This document shows positions 11,290-24,900 of a DNA stretch of 64,000 bases, piece by piece; position 1 is the stretch's first letter; the number at the start of each line of letters is the position of its first letter. This DNA is from Phoenix dactylifera (taxonomy: Eukaryota; Streptophyta; Magnoliopsida; Arecales; Arecaceae), in the NCBI RefSeq assembly GCF_009389715.1, contig NC_052399.1, forward strand, positions 19,223,646-19,287,645, read 5' to 3'. Both the position numbers and the translations under genes were made by a program. A model generated the notes under the pieces. The model made no database searches. It saw only the letters and a program-made list of their open reading frames with translations, and was not told the DNA's origin.

Positions 11290-13540
11290 TAAGACCTAGT
11301 AAACTGGCACGTGTCGCACACATGCCTGCAGGGAGGAGATTCTCAATTAGAGTTCTCTTCCTCCTCCGAAATCCAACTCTAGGTTGGACTCTGGTCGCGA
11401 CCAAGTCTATTTAGAAGCCCTCTCGGTCCTCGCTTCCACCCCCTCAGAATTGCTGCCCTAATCGAAGCTCATCGCTGAAGGATTTCTTGAAATCCTTCTT
11501 CAACTGTCGAACACCGTTTGCGTCATTGTCGCGGCCAAACGTCACCAAGAACCAAGTAAGGACCTGGATACCATTGATTTATCCCTCCCCTCTTTCTTCT
11601 GGACTCCTTAGAGCTTTGATTCTGACAGGTGTTTGCCGGATTTTTGAGCGAAAGAGGAATACTCTGCTTCTCTTGTTTTCTGATACTACCGCTTCTTCCT
11701 TTTTCCCACCATCTTAGCCACCAACGCCTGTCATTGATGCCTTTCCTTGACCTCCCATGATGGTTGCTGACTATGGACGAGTTTTGGTAATCAAGAAGCC
11801 ATTTTTTTTGGATTTCAACCAAAGTCTATTTTGGTTGTTTTCGGTTTATTTTTCCGTCATTGGTTGTGTGTTGCCAACGACCGACGTTCATGGTGGCCCG
11901 ACCGTCGGTCCTCCAGCTAGCAGACACCACCATAGGCATCGGTACTGTGGTTCTGATGCTAATGGGGGGGAGAAGTTCTCCTGCTTCACCAAAGAAGAAG
12001 AGGACAAAAAAACAAAACAAAGGAAGAAAGAGAGAGTTCAGCTTCTCTCTCCTTTCTTCTGCTCTTTTTTCTTTCTCTTTTCCACTTTATCTCTTTTATT
12101 ATCTCTTATATTTCTCTCTCTACAAAGATTTTCTCTTTATTTAAACTTTCTCTCTCTAGGGTTGTTGGATCCGTAAATACGCCTCTCAGTGATTTTTGTA
12201 TCAACTTTGGTGAAGGATCCTGATAGATCATCGGGCAGTGTGCCAACCCACCTTGGCTCTTGCCAAGCACTGTTAGATTTGGTCATCTCCGACCTCTGTC
12301 GAACAATATGTACCCTAGTTTGAGAATGATCAGATGAATTCTGCTTTGATCGGACTGACTGAGGTGTCGAGCACTTCCCCTCAGCCCTGTAAGGGTACCA
12401 GAACTTAGAATTTTTATTCTTAAATTAATTATGCAATTTTGGATATTTGGTTTTGAAGAAGGAACTCGAAATTAGTTGGATTGTGTGCCCGTTATTTGTA
12501 CAAAGTAAGTAATGATCTACTTTTTCCAGATTTTCATTTATATAATATTATTTTACATCAAAGAAATTGTAAATCGATTTATATGGAATTTACGAAGTTT
12601 ATGAGATGGTATTTCGAATAAAAAATAGATATATAATTCGGGGTAATATTTTCTAGACTATTGTTATATTGATTGGAATATGATATATATGTTATTTTGT
12701 AAAAAGAACTTTGATATGTATTAAATTTGAACTCTTAGCTTGACTATGTTCTAAATCCTTGCCAATTGGGGATCATACATTAGCACTTCTATTGTTATTA
12801 AGCTTATTGATTCTGTTTCTAGCCCTACCATAAGGTATAAATGTGATATTCTATCCCACTCTGCAGGATATAAGTGCAGTATTTTGGCCCACTGCATATG
12901 ACAAAAGTGCGGTATTCTGGCCCACTCCGCAGGATAAAAGTACGGTTCTATTTCTAGCCTAGCCACAAGGTATAACCGTATAAGTATAGCTATAGTTTAA
13001 GGCTATTGAGTTGAATGTGATTTATTTTGAATCAGATTTATAATTACATATATAAATATTTAAATAAATATGAATTTTAATGGATTTGTATTTTGAAATG
13101 GAATTGATTATGTCTTTATACTGATTTATTATAATTTGTATTTATATTTTATGTTATTGCATAAATTGTCTAGTTAAGGAATTCATTACTTACTGAGCTA
13201 TCTAGCTCATTATACAATTTCTTACCGTTTTTACAAATCCAAAAAACTAGCATGACCGGATTTTAATTTGGGAGAGCGACTAGCAGAACTTTGGCACAGA
13301 TTATTTTAGATTCGAATTCATTTAAATTGATGTACTACCTTAGAATAATGCTAGAATTGTAAAATATTTAAATTTTGAGTTAGTTATTGTAATAAAGTTG
13401 CATATTATCATTTAAGGTTGTTTTGCTGCACGTCTATGATATCGTGATGAGATGCCTTGCATGCTTGTGAAGAGAGTTTTATATGAATATGCGATAGTTG
13501 CTATGATCCTGGCTCGTGATATCGGGCTAGGGTGCAGACA
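11290..13540 (+). mobile_element. Probable old Ty3/gypsy LTR or solo LTR
   Basis: This non-coding block has a 5' part with pyrimidine-rich, leader-like sequence, an AT-rich middle with a 33-bp minisatellite, and a 3' part reading GTTTTGCTGCACG...GATGCCTTGCATGC...TGATCCTGGCTCGTGAT. That order resembles the large LTRs of Tekay/Del-type plant gypsy elements as I remember them. No coding domain or second LTR is present, and no terminal duplication was confirmed, so class and borders are tentative. Confidence 0.4.
12809..12974. repeat. 33-bp minisatellite, about five degenerate units
   Basis: Units begin near 12842, 12875, 12908 and 12941 with the frame TGCGGTATTCTGGCCCACTC followed by CGCAGGATAAAAG. 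More diverged units lie at each end (CTAGCC..ACAAGGTATAA). It sits inside the probable gypsy LTR. Confidence 0.75.
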
Positions 13541-15327
13541 GTTTTGCATTCAATTTTGCATCCTCAGAAAATTCTTAAACCTAAATAATTATAACGTGGA
13601 TGTGTCTTTGTCCTTTTCCACTTTTCTTAAATGTCCGAAAGCTTATACTAGGCGAAATCTTCGACCTACGATGGTATGATTAATTATATCCGACCTCAAG
13701 AAAGCAGCGTTGAGGGCCGAACCAAAAAGGTTCCTGAAAAGCATTTCTTTTCCCGAGTAAACATATACTTAGAGGGCATTTCAAAAGTCACTTTCACATA
13801 TAATGCCCAACTTCAAAATTCAGGTTTTATTAGCAATTTGGATAGATTTTATAAGTTGTGTTTAAGATTCTACCCGCTAGATATCGATGCTATAGTATTC
13901 TTTTTGTTTTTTTATTGCCATATAAATTTTAGAGATAGAATTTATGGTTGTTGATGAAAAAAATATTGGATATCTTGATCTCGGCTTGAACCGACTCTTT
14001 TAATAGCGGTTTATACTGAGGTGAACCCCAGTGAAAACCGAGATACCACTCTCTTCGAGTTAATAAAAACTAGCAGTTACAACGACACTATGGTTAATGC
14101 ATGATCGGTGTGATTGCCGCTGCATGCTGCTTGTACGTGACAGTTACCATATTGTTAATGTATAGCCGATCATTATCATACAGTTAAGGCACATCAAATT
14201 AGTTAATGAATTTGTATTATATTGTATATAAAGGGATACTTGAAATTCTTAAGTAAACTTATTTGGAGACCCTCTCCACAAATTTTCCGACAAATGGCTT
14301 TTCTCCTCGGTCTCCCCCAACACTGCTTTTCTTCGATTTCTACCGACCGGCTCAGAATGTAGAGGCGACAGTTGTCACAGAACCAATGAACATTATGGTC
14401 GAGATGACCGCTTTAGGTGCAAGCGTACCAGCATCAGATCCTATATGATTTGATTTTTGACCATGAGATTTCTCACGTGCGGTGGGATGCCAAAATGCAT
14501 TCCCTCCGGCCATACATTGGTTCGATTAGGCGAGTACGAAAAGCACCCACCCTGCACTTTGGGCCGGGCCTACTGAAAAGCTTGCATCAGTTCTATAGGG
14601 ACTTGTCATGTTGACATTCTCATTAGGTCAAAAATTAAGTTGATGAGAAGGTCTGTTCGTAATCAAAATTTAATATTTTCTTGGGCTTGATTGATATTTA
14701 AGAGGAATCGAGCACTTATACAAAATACATTATGAAGATATTTTAACAATTTGTAAATAAAGTTTAATAATTTGAAGGTAAAGATTATTGACTGTGCCCC
14801 TCGATTTCGATCACTGCAGAAAAACATTGAGTGGATCGACTTTCACGATGGCTTGGTTTGCAAAGCCAGAACGATGCTGCGGATTTGTGATTTTGGTCCA
14901 ACTTTACGCAAAATGGTGAAACTGAAACCTATCATTCATTATTTCTGTTTCCATCTTATTCTTTTTCTTTTTCTGTTTTGTGAAAGAATGATCACTACTG
15001 TCTATCATCAGCTTTTCTTTTGTAATATAAAGTGAGTTGGCCTTTCTTCGCTTTGTAAGAGCTTTCTGCTAGGTTAGTTTTGTAAGCTCTTATTTTAGGG
15101 TACTTAGAAAAGTTCGCCGGCGAAGCTTTAGTTAGTGATTATGTCTATTTTCGGTATCTACTTTGTTAGTGTTCTAGACTGCCTTCATATGTATTTCATG
15201 ACCTACTTTCTTGAATAAGATATTAACTGCATGCCGGTTTTATTTTGAGTTCTACTACGGGCATTTTGCATAAAATTCATATAAAAATGAAAAATAATAA
15301 TAAAAGAAAAGAAGCTTAGATGCAAGC
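13541..15327. other. Intergenic, possible degraded LTR sequence
   Basis: No gene is recognised. At 13,970-14,450 a TATATAAAGGG box is followed by CTTATTTGGAGACCCTC and CTACCGACCGG, which looks like the promoter and leader of a gypsy LTR. It is too decayed to delimit. Confidence 0.35.
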
Positions 15328-15464
15328 TATAAGAATTCATTAGGATGTGTATTTAGTCTCATATCGGTTATTCACTAGAAAGATCTTGAATGCTTATACA
15401 GTACTAAGAAATCCAAAAAATACCTTCCGACTAGCTATTTTAAGTAAAATCTTAAATCGTTACA
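15328..15464 (+). mobile_element. Solo LTR of the same TRIM family as 1.87 kb
   Basis: The 137-bp sequence follows the 1868-2003 LTR throughout (GGATGTG, TTTAGTC, ATCGGTTATTCACTAG, AAGATCTTG, GCTTATACAG, CGACTAGCTATTTTAAG). It starts TATAAGAA and ends GTTACA. The 5-bp direct repeat CAAGC flanks it perfectly (15323-15327 and 15465-15469), which fixes the true LTR ends. It presumably arose by recombination between the two LTRs of a full element. Confidence 0.85.
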
Positions 15465-15491
15465 CAAGCACAAAGTATAAAATAACTAACC

Positions 15492-15657
15492 GATATCTAT
15501 ACTAGTATATAATGCAAATTCTTGCTATGTGTTACTGTACCAGGCACACCATCTGCCTATGTTTTCCCATCTCTGATATCTATACTAGTATATAATGCAA
15601 ATTCTTGCTTTGTGTTACTGTACCAGGCACACCATCTGCCTATGTTTTCCCATCTCA
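15492..15657. repeat. Tandem duplication, two 83-bp copies
   Basis: Copies start at 15492 and 15575 with GATATCTATACTAGTATATA and end in TGTTTTCCCATCTC. They differ at only one or two bases, so the duplication is recent. Confidence 0.9.
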
Positions 15658-16064
15658 TTTGCTTGCTCCCCTATCCCCGGTTTTTAAGTTTTCATCACAA
15701 GAGCAAAGATCTAAGTCCATTTTCTAACATTTATTTAATATTTATTTACATAATTTTTTATTAAAATAGAAAGTTAGAAATTTAAATCCTTCTTTTAGTA
15801 TCTATTCACTATATATTTATATAAATTCTATCATTAATCAAAATGTGCAATAAGCCCGGACTTTCCTGACAACCGAACAATTTACGACGTTATTGGTCAA
15901 ATAGATTACATTCTTCTTGAACGAATGCCAAAAAAAAAAAAACTACATAGACCTGAAGAAAAGCTATATCAATAAATAAATAGATAAACGATTAATAACA
16001 GGGGATGCTTCTCCGAGATCGAGTAACTCGAATTGTTTTCCCCTGATCCCGTGCGGCCTCAAAG

Positions 16065-18545
16065 CTAGCTCATGATGGGCGGATTGGCGTAGGGACCTCG
16101 CAGCAAGCCGTTGGCGACGTAGCGATTAGCGGCTTCGGTAAAATGAATTCCATCCCAACTCGCAAATGTGGAGGGATTCTTGCACACATTCGACCCTTTC
16201 TGACCGCACCTGTGGTCTAAATTGACGTTGTAAGGGCCGCCTCCCCCACAGCAAGCCTTCAGAGCCCCATTGCTAAATCCTGCATCAATTATTTTACAAG
16301 AGTGAGGAAGGAATATCTTTGCAATAATATACAAGAGGATGCCCTTTTTTTTAAAAAAAAATGTCCAAGTCCAAGAGACTTGGATTGTACCAAGGAGTTA
16401 TCTGTCTAGCATCAACTTTATTACCACCTTTTTTTAATAGAATACTTGAACCACTATCCTTCTGTTTGGATATACATGAGCATGCAAAGTGCTTTTGTAA
16501 GTTTTCCTTCACTGCACATAAAAGCTACCCTTTCCATAAAAAAAAAAAAAAAAAAAAACTTTATTGCCACCAATTTATGTTTAGTTCTATTCTTCATTTG
16601 TAAATTGAGAAGCTTATCCAAAGGGGATGGGTGGGGGTTCCGAGGAGTCCTTTGTATTGGTTGATGGTAAAAATGGTATTGCAAAAACAAGCCAAGCAAT
16701 GACTATATGACTTTGAGTCAATGTTCCAGTTCCGGCAAACGCCCTTCTCATATAAAATAACATTGGTTTGAGAATCCAAGAAACTTGGTTATCAGGATTG
16801 TTAGCACTTTTTTTCTTTGGTAGGTGGGGCCCTAAGCCCTTGCAAAGTGGATATCATGACAAGGAGTACTACCTACGATCACCACCATTGTGAGAAAAAA
16901 TGTCAAGAATCTTTTCTTCCCACAAGAAAAAAAGCACATCTCGACGGCCGGGGACCATTTGCACATGACGCTCCTGTGCAAAACAACGAGAGTTTTAAGC
17001 CTCTCTGTCCTCACAAAAGTTGTCATCATGTCATGCAGTGTCCTTTTTGTTGGCTGCTTATAGGCTTGGGTTACGTGTTCTTCCGGGCCACAATTATAGC
17101 AGTCGGGAAGACGATAACCCAATACAATTAGTAGCTGCCTACGTCGTGAATCATAAGCTGCGGTAAACAAAACCTGCTCCCACTAAACCCAGATCTCGTC
17201 ATGGCATCAGTTCTATAATCCTATTTGGTATGGTCGCCTGATTTCTAGTCTAGTTGTCCCGATTATGAAATAAAGGGAGCAATATGCAAATTATGGAGGA
17301 AAAACTCACCATATTTTCCCGGATTTATCACAAATTGCATGGCTGCATTGTAGAAATCTCCGTACATGATCCTCGTCCGCGGGTATCTTTGCTGGAGATG
17401 TCGCAGTTTGATCTTTAACATTTGATTGTGGTAGAAGGCCACACGGTTGAACTTCTTCAAGCATCCGTACTTGTTGTAGTCATTTTTGTCATTACTTTTG
17501 TACAGCTGCAGGTACAATGGAATGCATCCTATGGGTAGAACTCCAGGCACCACCAGATCCACAGCCCCGTTGCTGATCAATCTCTGTTATAAATTTAACA
17601 AACACTTGCTCAAAGCCATAAAGAAGTAACTTTAACAAACAATAGCGATTGCATTACTTTGGTGATCAAAATGAGAGATTCTTTACGTTTCAAGGTCACC
17701 TACCTCGATACCCTTTGCCATGCCATTCACGATTTTGGGCGTACTCGCTCTCACTTCAGCCAAACTCCTGCCCGAGAACAAGAAAGCGCTGTAATCATTC
17801 CCCCCAAACTCTCCGACGACGAAGAGAGATCTGCCGACGTAGTTCTTGCAGCCTGCGCTTCATTTCCATGTATATGATGGTTTTCTAAGTCGAGCGAAAG
17901 CGAAGGGAGCTCAAAGATGCAAAAATGGTGAAAGAGATTTCATGGGTCATCACCTTGGGTTGTGCGGCAGAGGGAAGGCTTCATCCGCTCGAACCACGAG
18001 ATCTGGGTGATCATGGAACCGTTGGTAAATATAGATTTAGTAAGACCTCTTCGCTGGAAGAAACCGTAGTCAAGCACTGTGCCGCCGGTGGTGGCGAAAT
18101 TTGCTCCTCTACGGAAGTCCTGGCCAGGCTTCAAAGATGGTGGAGGCAACGGCAGCCCAAACGCCTCGGCTACATAATTTGTGACACTAAGCTAAATTAG
18201 AAATTTTAGATTTAAAGCCAAATAAGTAGAGCAAGTTAGAAAGAGGGAGGTTGTAAGAGAATTGGAAGAGAAAGAGGAAGAAAACGTAGATTGAGAGAGA
18301 GAACTTTTAAGCATACCGAGGAAGTCGATGAACAAGCGTCCATCGGAACATCGGCCGGTGGGTTTGTGGAAGAAGGTCATGCCATAAGGCCACTTGGCGG
18401 TGAGATAAAGGCTGGGGTTCTTGACGATGAGGTTGCCAGCATCAGAAAGGGAGTCCCCAAAGCTAAATATTGCATCATAGCTTCGGGCACAGTAGCAAAG
18501 ATGGAAGCATGAGAAGAGGAGGAAGAGCAGGAGCGAAGGCTTCAT
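16065..18545 (-). CDS. GDSL esterase/lipase (gene 2 of a related pair)
   Basis: Five exons join in frame to 360 residues: 18317-18545, 17954-18169, 17704-17852, 17310-17583 and 16065-16279. All introns are GT-AG, and the phases match the gene at 2.8-5.9 kb. I chose the ATG at 18545 because it opens directly onto a signal peptide (MKPSLLLFLLFSC). Ser32 lies in FSFGDSLSDAGN. NFATTGGT, GEFGGNDYS and the C-terminal DGIHFTEAANR (Asp332, His335) supply the other family blocks, so catalysis should be intact. PGVLPIGCIPLYL and the ACCGGGGPYN region are typical of the plant family. The protein is likely secreted. Divergence from gene 1 is substantial, so the duplication is old. The substrate is unknown. 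Confidence 0.92.
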
Positions 18546-18611
18546 GGCAACAGAGGAGGGGATGGGGAAAAGCTCTCTCAACAATGCTGTGGCAGGCCTG
18601 GGGCTGTCCCA

Positions 18612-18618
18612 TTTATAG
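18612..18618 (-). promoter_or_regulatory. TATA box of GDSL gene 2
   Basis: CTATAAA on the minus strand lies about 70 bp upstream of the ATG, matching the arrangement at gene 1. Confidence 0.55.
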
Positions 18619-21600
18619 CGTTTTCGTCGTCCTACATGTTCTCTCACCTTTTAATTTATTCCCACCGTCTTAGCTCCGAAAACTCCTGTCGGCGAAGCTG
18701 GCGGATCAAGTTGCCGTCAATTTAATAGATTTCTCATGTCCAAAAAGGATTAAATAGATTTCCCCTCACATGCGCAACGGCTAAAAACATAACAAAACGG
18801 TAAAATTTTGCTCTCACTTCGAAGAACCAGCTAGTAATTTAGTCATGATTCATCTCAAAATTTGGGTTCAGATTTTTTTAAAAGTGAGCAAAACAAAGAC
18901 AAAGACGTTAGGCTGTAGTTTGAATCTTTTTGATTTCTTTTACCATGACTCTCCAAAGCTACATCTGCATGTAAAACATGGAAAGCTTTAGATGGAGTCA
19001 GGATCATTTTTGGACTCTTTCTTCGATCATCTCTAGCTTTTGCGATCAATCACCGATTTTTAGGAGGTCGCCTCAGATGCTAACGTGTTGTTGGTGGCAC
19101 GCTAGTTGGCAGGGAATATATTCATTTTGATAGACGCCATATTTTAAGCAACATGATACGGCGTCAGATAGCTCTCGCTGACGAGTCAAAATGAGGCCGC
19201 TCCTCCATGGGCCCGAAGTTGCCGCCGACCTTCGGCATGATCTCGTGATGATTCGACCGTGGAGAAGGACCCACACGGTACTATCGGCAGAACCAGAGAC
19301 AAACACCATGTTGGATCTCGCTGTGAAGCTCTTGGATCCAGGAAGCCCAGCTGCACATGGGTTTTCTCGTGCACAACCCCTCATCGCCAGCCACTGTCGC
19401 ACAAACGGTTCACTCACGCACGTACGAGCATTTTCATACGTACACAGTTACCGCCTCATTGAGATTCACGAGCGCAATTTTTACGTGCCAACGGGCAGCT
19501 GTGGAAGAGTTTGGAATCCTTTATAGTACGTACACAAATCTTGATGGCTATCATATTAGGGCCTTACAGAGTAGGTCGAGCCTCGAATAAAATTCATGGC
19601 CATAGGAGCCGCCGCACCGAGCATGTGGCCCTCGCCTTTAAAACGACATGTTCCACTTGGAATCATTGGCCCGAAGGGACATAAAGTTTTCATTGTTTGT
19701 CCCATTGGCTGTTGGTAAGGACATAATGTTCTTATAATCTAACTTGCCACAATTATTAGGATTTCAAACAGTGACTATCCATTAGATTCTGATCCACTAT
19801 GGCATGATATGGGCAAATTGAAACTTTAAATCCGATCTATCCATCTAAGTTTTTGAAGATTATTTGCCGTCTATTATTTTATTCTTGCAGGTGCAACCAA
19901 CCATTACAATCCACAGACTAACTACATTCTTATCAGTATATGCAACACTTTTGTATCTTATTAGCAATTCTATTATATTAATTAATAACCAAAGTGATAT
20001 GGCGCATAAAAATTTGTCTAGCATGCAGCTCATACTTCTTGTCCCCGGACGTCTAGAGTTCCTCCTAAGATCCCAACTCAGTCCCTTCAATCAGGCACAA
20101 GAAGCATATCAAGCAAAGCAGAAGCATTCAACTCCACGAAACCGATCTCTTCTTAGCTTGGTCCCACAACTTCGGCTTGAGATCCATGCCGAATAGAGCT
20201 TCCGTATAGAAAAAGTAGCTCGGCTTCCATCATATACCAGATTATTGCAGCATATTTTTAAAGTTGTTATACCACATTAGCAAATTCATTACGGCAAAGT
20301 CTTTGTTAGGATACAATTCCGAAAAATTTGAGCTTTAGTTATAAATAGATTTGAATAATCCTCCAAAAAAAATAACGAACAATCAACTTGGCCAGAGGAC
20401 TTTTTGCCTACCCTTCTTCTCTATTTCGTTTTTCACCCATAAAATTTTTATTAACATAAATATCGGACCGTTGGATCATAACTACGATCATAACTAATTT
20501 GGTGAGCATTTATCAATTGTCCTATATTTGGCAGATCTATAGGCCCATGTGGAAGGGCCCTTTTGAAAGGTATTAATTTTTTATAAAAGAACTCATGAAA
20601 TATTTTTTAATCCAGGTGGGATCGGACACCCCACCTCCTCTCCGCTCCTCATTTTCCTTCTTCTCTCCTACTGCCTCCGTTTCTTCCCGTGAACTCCGCT
20701 TCTTCCCGTGAACCAACCCCCCACCCCCTCTCCTTTGCCGGCCCTCCCTCCTCTCTCCTACCGGCTACGTTTCTTCCCGTGACCACGTGGTACCGGTTCT
20801 TCCCGTGAACATCCCTCTCCTGGCTCTCCTTCCTCTCTGCTAAACGGGTCTTTGAATGAAAGGTGATTAAGAGCTTGACCAGGAGGAGTCAGATCGAGCA
20901 TAACAAGACTGGCTGTAGCTGCCCCGGACTAGACGCACTCAAGCATGTCATTTTTCTTAATAGAAAAGCACCAAAGCAGCAACACCATATAGCCATGCCA
21001 TTTCCATACCTGAACTGAATTGAGCAGCGGGGCATCAAACAAGGCGAATGTAAACCGAACCACGGCAAAACAGCAAAGGACCCATCTTGAACCAACAGCC
21101 CGTGTTAACCTGTTCCATTCACTTCTTCGTAGAGAGCGAAGAAGACCCCTGCAGAATGCCGCATTTCCTCAATCAGCGCCACCACGGGGTCTGGCCGGAA
21201 CGCCCACGGTCCCTTACAACGGCAATTTATTAGAGCGGCTACCGTTGAATGGCAGTCTAATCAGGTAACTTAAAAAAGGAAATTTCGCTATGCGGACGCC
21301 GACAAGCGGAGATGGGCGACAATAATGCACCATCGACTGTACCAACTACCGCGTCCACATCCACATATTAATACACTACTCGACAAGGATGCCGAAACGA
21401 AGAAACAACCTAGAAACTCGACAGCGCTGCCTAACAAATCCAGTAAGCCCTGGGCCACAAGGGGGCCGCCGCCCTGAGACATGACCTTACGTAATAGCTG
21501 CAAAAAGTTAGATTTCAATAGGCTGACAATCAAGATTGCAGAGTGACCGACTAAGAAAACATCAAGCAGAGTTTGAAAGAGAAGTCAGGCTTTTTTACCA

Positions 21601-21938
21601 AAAAAAAAAAAAAAAAAAGATAAGTCAGGCTCGCAAAGAACCAGAACCATAAGCCAAGCGTCCGCAAGAATCATATCTTAGTGCTTTCTTCAATTTGCAT
21701 GACTTAATTGACATAATTAGATCCTACGGAAGGCCATGAGCCTAACTGAAATATTTCATGGTACCTTTTTTTGGAGTTTTTGATGTAGTCGAAATCTAAA
21801 AGACTAGTTGGCTTTGATCTGACAGCCAAGCCAAGCACCAGAGTAACTGGTGACACAGACACAATGATGATGACCTTCCCTTAAAAGCGCATGCAAAACT
21901 GATGGGCCTAGGAGAACCTAAACCCCCGTGTAGATAGA
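18619..21938. other. Intergenic region between GDSL gene 2 and the malate dehydrogenase gene
   Basis: No gene can be named. Overlapping open frames on both strands at 19.07-19.59 kb match no known family. A spliceable-looking minus-strand segment (acceptor TTTTTGCAG near 21,500) is followed by an open frame to about 21,290. It could be untranslated or downstream sequence of the malate dehydrogenase gene. Confidence 0.4.
20679..20811. repeat. Dispersed TTCTTCCCGTGAAC motif, four copies
   Basis: TTCTTCCCGTGA(A/C)C occurs four times in about 130 bp of C-rich sequence, mostly preceded by GT, GG or CG. Spacing is irregular, so it is a degenerate minisatellite. Confidence 0.6.
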
Positions 21939-24900
21939 CTAGTTCTCCTGGACGAACTTAATCCTCCTCTCTGTGGAGGATTTGAGCTCAGCCTTGAGAC
22001 CCTCTAAGCCCTGCTTCTCACAATTAGAAAGGGATCCAATCCAAGTACTTCCTCCGCACCATTCTTTCCCGGCCTCACCTGTAAAACGAAAGAGGATGGA
22101 GCAATTTTTAAGAGATGCAAGTTGGCTCAAAGATCATGACCTAACAACGGATAGCAAAGAATATTTCTAGTCATTTTAATCACCATAAGTTTGGTAAAAG
22201 AACATCACAGGCATAAGCGCATTACACCACACACTGGTTGTAGAAAGATCACAGTCTGCATGATAAATCACCTGGAAGCATATTTCACAGAAAAGTAGAG
22301 GATCTAGCCGATTCACCAAAAAAAAAAAAAAAAGTAGTGGATCCATAAGTTACTATTTGTCATCAAGTATTTAAAAAAGTGAATCAGGACTTAGGAATCA
22401 GGTCGGCCACACTGTTTGGTTACTCGTTCCAACCAAGCACCAGAGTGGAGATCAGCAGAGAATCTCATTGTTTGTTTCAGTGCTCAAAAAGAGTTCTATG
22501 CTACTTGGGGAAGATTGCATCGGTTGTTGTATCATTGCAATTAAACCAAACTAGGTCAATGGTTAGAGTACATGGAAACCAGAAAAGATTAGATGACAGC
22601 TAATACATGTATTGCTTCATAGAGAACTAAAAACTCCTAGTTACAACAAAAGAAAAGGGAGGTTTGCAAGGATTCCTTTTTGGGGCAAAAAGCAAGAAAT
22701 CAGGTCTAAAGGAGATTCCATGGGAATCTACTATGAACTGGTTAGCTGTTTGTGCATGCACATGCTTTGATAATAGTTGCAGGCTGTGTATGGCGAACTG
22801 GTCTAGTGTAACATGCAAGCCACTACCATATAACTAGTAAAATCAAAATTACTATGAAATTTTAGTGCAGTCAAACTGCTGGTGAAATTAACCTTTTCAT
22901 GGCTAAGCACAAGGGAGAAATGTCTCTAAACCATATACTTGGTATTCAAAGACTAAAAGGCAGAGTGCACAACATTAGTTGGCTTTAGGTTGAAAATTAC
23001 TGCTTTCTGTTGTTCCCAATTGGTAGCTACTCAGGATTTGTTAGACAAATGAAGTTTGCTCCAGAATCTAATCATGGTTTTGAGTACACCGTTCCATATC
23101 AGATGTACTGTACCATATTGATTGGAACCGACACCTGGTTACCAAGTATTTGCAACAAAAACTGTACTGTGCCAACACTGTACCATTTGCATACAAATAT
23201 GGGTAACAAAACCAATCCTTAAAACCTTGATCTGAATCACCTTGTTTTATGTACTTGGGATTTCTTTTCTTATATGGTTATAATGCCACACTTCGACCCA
23301 CAGAGTTTGTTATTTATGTAAAAAATCAACACCCAGATGCCCCAATTCAGCATGTCAAAGTCAGTTAAGTTTGCAAATCCTCCAACAGATTATATGTTGT
23401 CCAGCAGGTGTAGTTGCTCATACTTGGGGTTCAAACAAAAAGTCATCAGTTCTAACAAGAGGCCTGCAAGCAATAACAGATCATTCGAGCATCATGACAC
23501 GATGTTATGACTAAATTTATTAAACAGTTAAGATCATCCTATGTTTGATCTCCCTTTCCAGCCTGATTACAAATTTTTTAAAACAGTTTTATCATATCAG
23601 CATAATTTGCAACACCTCACGTAAGGGTCCAAATTATCTCACATGTCCAAATTTTATTAATTGAAAATGTTAAGCTTTTTCTTTCAAATTTTGATCCTTT
23701 CAAAAGGTAGAATTATTCTCTTGTTTCTTTCTTTTTCTTTTTGTTGGATGGAGGTAGGGAAGGTGGGGGGGGGGGGGGATTGTCTACAATGGTGCAGCTC
23801 TTACTCTTTATCAAGCTCGAAATGTAAAATGGCAAACTCTTTTAAATGTATAGTAAAAAGGATTATAAGAACACCTTTTTAAGAACAAAAAGGCAATAAT
23901 GACCAAAGTCAATCTCTTCAAGCATGAACATCAACAATAATTCATGAGCATAAAGAAACCAAAGACTAGCACATGTAATTTTATAAATACTCATTACTTA
24001 ATATTTGAGTTAGTTCATTAAAGTTTCTTAATAAATTGGAAAACCAATCTTTCTGTGTTTCTAGTCTAGAGATTGACGACAAGAAATTGTGTTGATATAT
24101 TACTTCAATGTTACATACCCTCAGATAAATCTGCAATAATATATGCCGGAGAAAACTATTAAAATATATGAAAAAGATAAATAATGAACCTTAAAAGAAA
24201 GTCAAAACATCAATGAAGCATTTATAGGGTTTTCAAAATTTAATCACCAAAAAAATAAAACATTATATATAAATGTTCAATTTTTTCCAAATATTTATTC
24301 TGTTTTCTTCATTCACTATAGCTGTGTATTTTAATTTAACAGAAGATGCCGGAACTTCTGAACTAACCAACAATAGCTGCTGGATTGGTTAATGGAAAAT
24401 TGGAAATCATAATAAACTGACAACTGCCACGTGTAATGTATCTTTATGGTGTATCTTATGGCCATTAGATTAGTTTCAAGATAATTCTTTTATAAAAAAA
24501 AATTATACTTATGTCATGAAACTACTAACACTAAATATGTATTTTTAACATCTATTTTTTTTCCTGATCCCATACATCTCTGTCGTAAACATCCCCCTAA
24601 AAGCATTCTTGATGTATTCATTGTGTAGCATTTTTTATTTATTTATTATTCAGTAATGCACAATCCCACCTTGCATCCCTATTACAGATTTATTTATGTT
24701 CCTATCTAAATTGACCAATAGCATTGCAACTAGCGGTGTAGGTGGTTATCAACTTTTATACTATCTTGATCTGCACAAATCTTATTCATCGTAAAATGTT
24801 ATCCATCTCAAGCACTCCTAACCCAAGTTGCAAATCTGTAAATTATACAGTCATCAATCACTTGAAATACGTGGCAATCTTGGTAAGGCGGACAGTGTAA

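Noticed and set aside
19073..19590. Mutually overlapping frames of 60-114 residues on both strands
   Set aside because: Moderate GC makes both strands open. I recognise no protein family and see no exon chain.
20879..21540. Possible second gene just downstream of malate dehydrogenase
   Set aside because: One acceptor-like site and an open frame of about 70 codons, but no family match and no partner exon.
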